From: Planctomycetota bacterium
GTDB taxonomy: Bacteria; Planctomycetota; UBA1135; UBA2386
Reading direction: 5' to 3'
Length of the DNA: 48,951 nucleotides
Assembly: GCA_014192625.1 (NCBI GenBank)
Contig: BJHM01000029.1
Coordinates: forward strand, 1-48,951
Shown: positions 45,698 to 48,951 of the stretch, in pieces
How positions within the stretch are numbered: the stretch's first letter is position 1
How the letters are laid out: every line of letters starts with the position of its first letter
Made by a program: the position numbers and the translations under genes
The notes under the pieces: generated by a model
What the model saw: only the letters and a program-made list of their open reading frames with translations
The model's database searches: none
Told to the model about the DNA's origin: nothing

Positions 45698-45800
45698 ATC
45701 CAACTAGAGGCTCCACCACTTTGCAGCTAGAATCTTGCGCGTGACAATTTTATCTGGCAGCTGTGTCGCGCGGTCTTTTTTGCCATTGGCGTTTTTATTG
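45698..45800. repeat. 103-bp duplicated promoter/signal segment, copy 1
   Basis: The segment is identical in length to 47533-47635 and differs at 6 of 103 positions, all transitions. It covers the divergent promoter region plus the first ~20 codons of the plus-strand lipoprotein. TAGAAT (45728-45733) lies 7 nt before the GTG start, so a leaderless transcript is possible. Confidence 0.85.
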
Positions 45801-47003
45801 GCCAGCTGCGCAAATGGCGATGACGGGAACATCCCACCGAGCCCAGTGCCAGTGACTGGCACGTTTGATCTGGTCTCGTTCCGCACGTTGCGCGGCTTCA
45901 CCTTTCCCATGGTGGCGAGCAATCTTTCCTTCAATGAAAACCTGGTGGCAATGACCCCAGATGGCAATTACACAAGCAGCACCCCGCTGCCGAGCCTCGA
46001 TCGCTACCAAGTGAACGCCGATGGCAGTCAGCTTATCTACCTGCAAGGCTCCCCGACCTTTCTCTACCAGGGCGGCATCGACTGGACGAGCAGCACGGCA
46101 AGCACCACGAGCTTCTTTACCGATCGGTCTAGTTACAGCAGTTCACCTCTCATCGGACTCTACTGCGGCAGCACAGTGCTAACCACAGAACCAGACCTCG
46201 CTGGCAATTGGTACGCGATGTCGTTGCATGTGATGTTGGGCACAAACCCAACCACGCCACAAGCTGTCGGCCGCGCAATGCATGGCAGCGTGGCGATCGA
46301 CGCATCGGGAAATATCACTGGCGGGCCAGACAACGCCACGCAATCGGCAGCCCGCAATTTCACACCGACGTCATCGGTCCCGCTGCAGTTGCCATTGACG
46401 GTTACTGGCTCCATCCAGCACCTGACGAACGCGCAAAACCCAGGTGGCCGGTTTACCGGCAGCCTCAATTATGGACCCGTGCGCGCATTTAGTTCAGTTG
46501 CCGGTCCGAGCTGCATCTTTGCTATCAACCCAGGCACTGCCGTTGGCAGCGATGCCGCTGGCATGATCCTGTTCGTGCAGAAGTTCAATGTGTCGGCGAA
46601 CCCGCCACAAACTGCGCTGCTAGAAAACCCGCTCGATCCGCAACTGCAAATCGCCGGCACCTATTTCATCGGTGGCCAGAAGCTGCTGCTAAAACCAGGG
46701 GCGGCAGGATCAGACACATTCGTTGGCACTCTGGTGCTAAATCCGCTTTCGGCCGGAACTCGCACGTTTCAGATCAATATCAGTGGCACTAACAGTATCT
46801 CGACTTACATAGGGACCTACGTGGCGGCCTTGACCGCGGATGGCGGGCTCACGCTCAGTGTCACCTCGCCAATTGTAGAAACTTGGTTTGCCGCGGTTAG
46901 TCGCGACTACCAAACCGTGGCGCTGGTCGATGACTATCCTGAGCTCTTGGCAAGCAACCAAAGCGAGTTGAGCCTGTCGATCGGCACCCGCCAGAAAAAC
47001 TGA
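45741..47003 (+). CDS. Lipoprotein of unknown function, paralogue A
   Basis: The product is about 420 residues from GTG at 45741 (VTILSGSCVARS, then FLPLAFLLASCANG with lipobox LLASC); a TTG at 45735 is an alternative. The GTG is supported because the second paralogue begins at the equivalent codon. No SD is visible. The mature protein is Thr/Ser/Gly-rich with beta-strand character. Segments shared with paralogue B include GRAMHGSV, NPGGRFTG, AGMILFVQKF, ETWFAA and IGTRQK. A lipid-anchored, secreted structural or binding role is likely. The family was not recognised. It is divergent from the DUF3187-like gene. Confidence 0.7.
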   Translation: MTILSGSCVARSFLPLAFLLASCANGDDGNIPPSPVPVTGTFDLVSFRTLRGFTFPMVASNLSFNENLVAMTPDGNYTSSTPLPSLDRYQVNADGSQLIYLQGSPTFLYQGGIDWTSSTASTTSFFTDRSSYSSSPLIGLYCGSTVLTTEPDLAGNWYAMSLHVMLGTNPTTPQAVGRAMHGSVAIDASGNITGGPDNATQSAARNFTPTSSVPLQLPLTVTGSIQHLTNAQNPGGRFTGSLNYGPVRAFSSVAGPSCIFAINPGTAVGSDAAGMILFVQKFNVSANPPQTALLENPLDPQLQIAGTYFIGGQKLLLKPGAAGSDTFVGTLVLNPLSAGTRTFQINISGTNSISTYIGTYVAALTADGGLTLSVTSPIVETWFAAVSRDYQTVALVDDYPELLASNQSELSLSIGTRQKN

Positions 47004-47210
47004 CTGCGCGCCCCGGCATGACCGCAGTGGCTCTGCGTCCCTGCAGCTTTGAAAAAACCGGACGTTGCCATGGCACGACACCAGCGCCAGCGATTGGCGT
47101 TCCTTGCTGACCTTCTGTGATGGCGTCGATCTGCAGCGGAATCGCAGGACGGCGTGCAAGATGCGAGCCCGCTTCCGCAGCTACCTAGCGGCGCAACCGC
47201 GCGCGCATCG

Positions 47211-47513
47211 TCAGGCTTGAGACCAATCACGAGGTCCGCCTGAGCGAGCGCGGCAGCCACCGCAGCCAAACTTCGCGCCCATAGCCCCTGTTCGTGCTTG
47301 CGCGCATATGGCGCGCATCTGATCGCCATTCATGACGGACGAGTTCGTGTTTGTTTGACCACTTGGCAACAGGTTTGTTGTGGCAGCATCGGCCAGCACT
47401 CGGACTTCGCCGAACGACACCGCTGGAACTGGCGGGTGCGGCAAGTTTGCCGCGGCAGGTTCTGTGGCACCTCCTGCAGTTGCGGCCGGGCAGCGATCCG
47501 CAGCCATTTGCAC
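47211..47513 (-). pseudogene. Decayed copy of the DUF3187-like lipoprotein gene
   Basis: The minus-strand translation contains SFGEVRVLADAATTNLLPSG and then SSVMNGDQMRA. These align with TGEVAVRVDTAYTNMFLSG and NSFKMDGELMRT of the intact gene at 44598-45623, with a short gap between. The DNA agrees: GGCGAAGTC, GATnCTGC, AACTCGT, ATGnATGGCGA and GATGCG are all conserved. Similarity then fades with frame changes, and no lipobox or C-terminal barrel region is seen. The rest of the 572-bp gap at 47004-47575 holds no other supported gene. It faces paralogue B, as the intact copy faces paralogue A, so a divergent pair was duplicated and one member decayed. Confidence 0.75.
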
Positions 47514-47532
47514 GCATTCGCAATTGGCGGCA

Positions 47533-47635
47533 ATCCAGCTAGAGGCTCCACCACTCTGCAGCTAGGATTTTGCGTGTGACAATTTTATCTGGCAGCTGTG
47601 TCGCGCGGTTTTTTTTGCCATTGGCGTTTTTATTG
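47533..47635. repeat. 103-bp duplicated promoter/signal segment, copy 2
   Basis: This is the partner of 45698-45800 (97 of 103 identical, no indels). TAGGAT (47563-47568) replaces TAGAAT. It is placed at the start of paralogue B. Confidence 0.85.
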
Positions 47636-48951
47636 AGCGGCTGCTCCCAAGGCGGCAACGTGAGCATCCCCGCGAGCGAAGTGCCCTTGACTGGCGAGTA
47701 TGACTTACTGTCGTTCCGCTCTTTGCCTGGCTTTGGGCCATTTCCTGTGAAGGAAAGCAGTGTGTCGTTCAGCAAGAGCCTGATGCTGATGGATGCAAAT
47801 GGCAACTACACCAATTTCCCGCGCCCGCAGGGCACTACGACATTCCCCAGCTATACCTCTCGCTACGGGGTGACCACCCTTGGCGCACTGGCGATCTACC
47901 AGGAATCCAGTAGTCGCGAGTCGACGCTGGTATTTCGCGGCGGCATCGACTTTGCGGGCGAGGTAACTGCGAGCACCTCGATCTTTTTTACGGACCGCAT
48001 ATCGGCCGGCGGGTCGCTGTCGATCGGCCCGTATTACGGCAGCAAAGTCTTCCCCGTACAGGCCCCCCCAACACAGCCCAACGTCTCTGGCGATTGGCAT
48101 GTGATGTCGTTGCATGTGATTTTGGCCCCACCGAGCTTCTCCCCAACGGCACAAAATGTCGGCCGCGCGATGCATGGCAGCGTGTCGATCGGCGCTGCTC
48201 CAGTGGGAACTATCACTGGCGGGCCAAACAACGCCACGCAATCGGCAGCCGACAATTTTGCGCCGCCGCAAGCACCAATCAGCCTTTCAGGAGCGATGAC
48301 CTACGACGCTGACCCGCAAAATCCAGGCGGCCGGTTTACCGGCACCCTCAATTATGGCTCGATCGCTCGGGCCTTCGATGCGGTCGCCGGTGGCGCTACT
48401 GCGGCAAATCCCGGCTGCATCTTTGCACTCTGTTCCAACCCAATCATCGATCGGTCCGCCGGCATGATCTTGTTCGTGCAGAAGTTCGCCGCACCTGTTG
48501 TGCCGCCAGTAACAACCTCTCCTCCAGCGGATCCGCTCTTGATGGCTGGCACCTATCTGATCGGCGGGCAGACGCTGTTCATCGTGCCGACCAATTCCGG
48601 CTCGGACACGTTTGTCGGCACGATGGTGCTCAGTGTCCCAGTGGCAGGAGCAGGCACGTTTCGGCTAACCGGGCAGAGCTACCGAGGCACCGATTTTAGC
48701 TACACCGGCAGCTACCGAGCGACCACGCATACGTTACAGCCCCCAGATCCAACTGCCTACGACGGCGGAATCACGCTCACCGTCAACGGCTTCAACGAGA
48801 CTTGGTTCGCCGCGATCAGCCGCGACTACCAGACGATGGTGCTGGTGGATGACTGGCCAGAGACCCGAGCCATCGCCGTGCGCGAATTGAGCCTGGTGAT
48901 CGGCACCCGTCAGAAGACGCCGCCGCCGCCGCCACCACCACCGCCAGCGGA
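47576..48951 (+). CDS. Lipoprotein of unknown function, paralogue B, 3' end outside window
   Basis: The frame is open from GTG at 47576 to the window edge (458 codons), so the 3' end is missing. The N-terminus is VTILSGSCVARF followed by FLPLAFLLSGCSQGG, with lipobox LLSGC. It aligns along its length with paralogue A: TGEYDLLSFRSLPGF, GRAMHGSVSIG, TGGPNNATQSAA, NPGGRFTGTLNYGS, SAGMILFVQKF, ETWFAAISRDYQT, IGTRQK. Where A stops two residues after this motif (KN), B continues as KT plus a run of prolines (codons CCG/CCA), a possible linker to another domain. Function unknown. Confidence 0.8.
   Translation, partial: MTILSGSCVARFFLPLAFLLSGCSQGGNVSIPASEVPLTGEYDLLSFRSLPGFGPFPVKESSVSFSKSLMLMDANGNYTNFPRPQGTTTFPSYTSRYGVTTLGALAIYQESSSRESTLVFRGGIDFAGEVTASTSIFFTDRISAGGSLSIGPYYGSKVFPVQAPPTQPNVSGDWHVMSLHVILAPPSFSPTAQNVGRAMHGSVSIGAAPVGTITGGPNNATQSAADNFAPPQAPISLSGAMTYDADPQNPGGRFTGTLNYGSIARAFDAVAGGATAANPGCIFALCSNPIIDRSAGMILFVQKFAAPVVPPVTTSPPADPLLMAGTYLIGGQTLFIVPTNSGSDTFVGTMVLSVPVAGAGTFRLTGQSYRGTDFSYTGSYRATTHTLQPPDPTAYDGGITLTVNGFNETWFAAISRDYQTMVLVDDWPETRAIAVRELSLVIGTRQKTPPPPPPPPPA

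Overview
The window (about 49 kb, GC-rich, no phage, IS or CRISPR signature) reads as a chromosomal segment of a Gram-negative bacterium. Many Sec signal peptides, lipoboxes and beta-propeller, HEAT-VWA and toroid secreted proteins beside housekeeping genes suggest a Planctomycetota-like organism. That assignment is inference; nothing here is decisive for phylum.

Positions 1-17 kb are mostly housekeeping. In order: the 3' part of an alpha-galactosidase-like glycosidase, recA, a secreted PQQ-type beta-propeller protein, alaS, then a type II fatty-acid cluster rpmF-plsX-fabH-fabG-acpP-fabF (no fabD in the window), a ROK-family sugar kinase, a D-Ala-D-Ala ligase and tRNA-Leu(CAA). recA, plsX and acpP share an identical CCCAAAGAGG box just before their start codons.

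Positions 16.3-23.8 kb form a minus-strand group: a HEAT/VWA protein, an M32 carboxypeptidase, a secreted GH2-like glycosidase, an Nfu Fe-S scaffold and a small zinc-ribbon protein. Positions 24.2-26.8 kb hold a plus-strand signalling cassette: a short degenerate histidine-kinase-like (ChpT-like) protein, a PhoB-type regulator and a PhoR-type kinase. Then come thiC with a TPP riboswitch, a secreted alpha-toroid protein and CvpA (minus), and two plus-strand genes of unknown role (one TPR plus DUF2325-like).

The highlight is 35.1-44.4 kb: what looks like a complete quinohemoprotein amine dehydrogenase (QHNDH) locus. qhpF-A-D-C-B-E run on the minus strand, tightly packed from A to E, and qhpG converges on them. 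Together they would make a periplasmic amine-oxidising enzyme: QhpA is the dihaem cytochrome subunit, QhpB the beta-propeller, and QhpC the small subunit that becomes cysteine tryptophylquinone (CTQ). QhpD is the radical SAM enzyme that makes the Cys-to-Asp/Glu thioethers, QhpG the flavin monooxygenase acting on the Trp, QhpE the subtilisin-like leader protease, and QhpF the ABC exporter. All eight modified residues of QhpC are present with the spacings of the characterised enzyme. QhpA is strongly enlarged (about 826 residues) by three low-complexity segments, and QhpB also carries a Gly-rich loop.

The right end (44.6-48.95 kb) holds a duplicated divergent pair: a DUF3187-like lipoprotein facing a second lipoprotein. 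In the second copy the DUF3187-like gene is decayed to a pseudogene, while the lipoprotein paralogue continues past the window edge.
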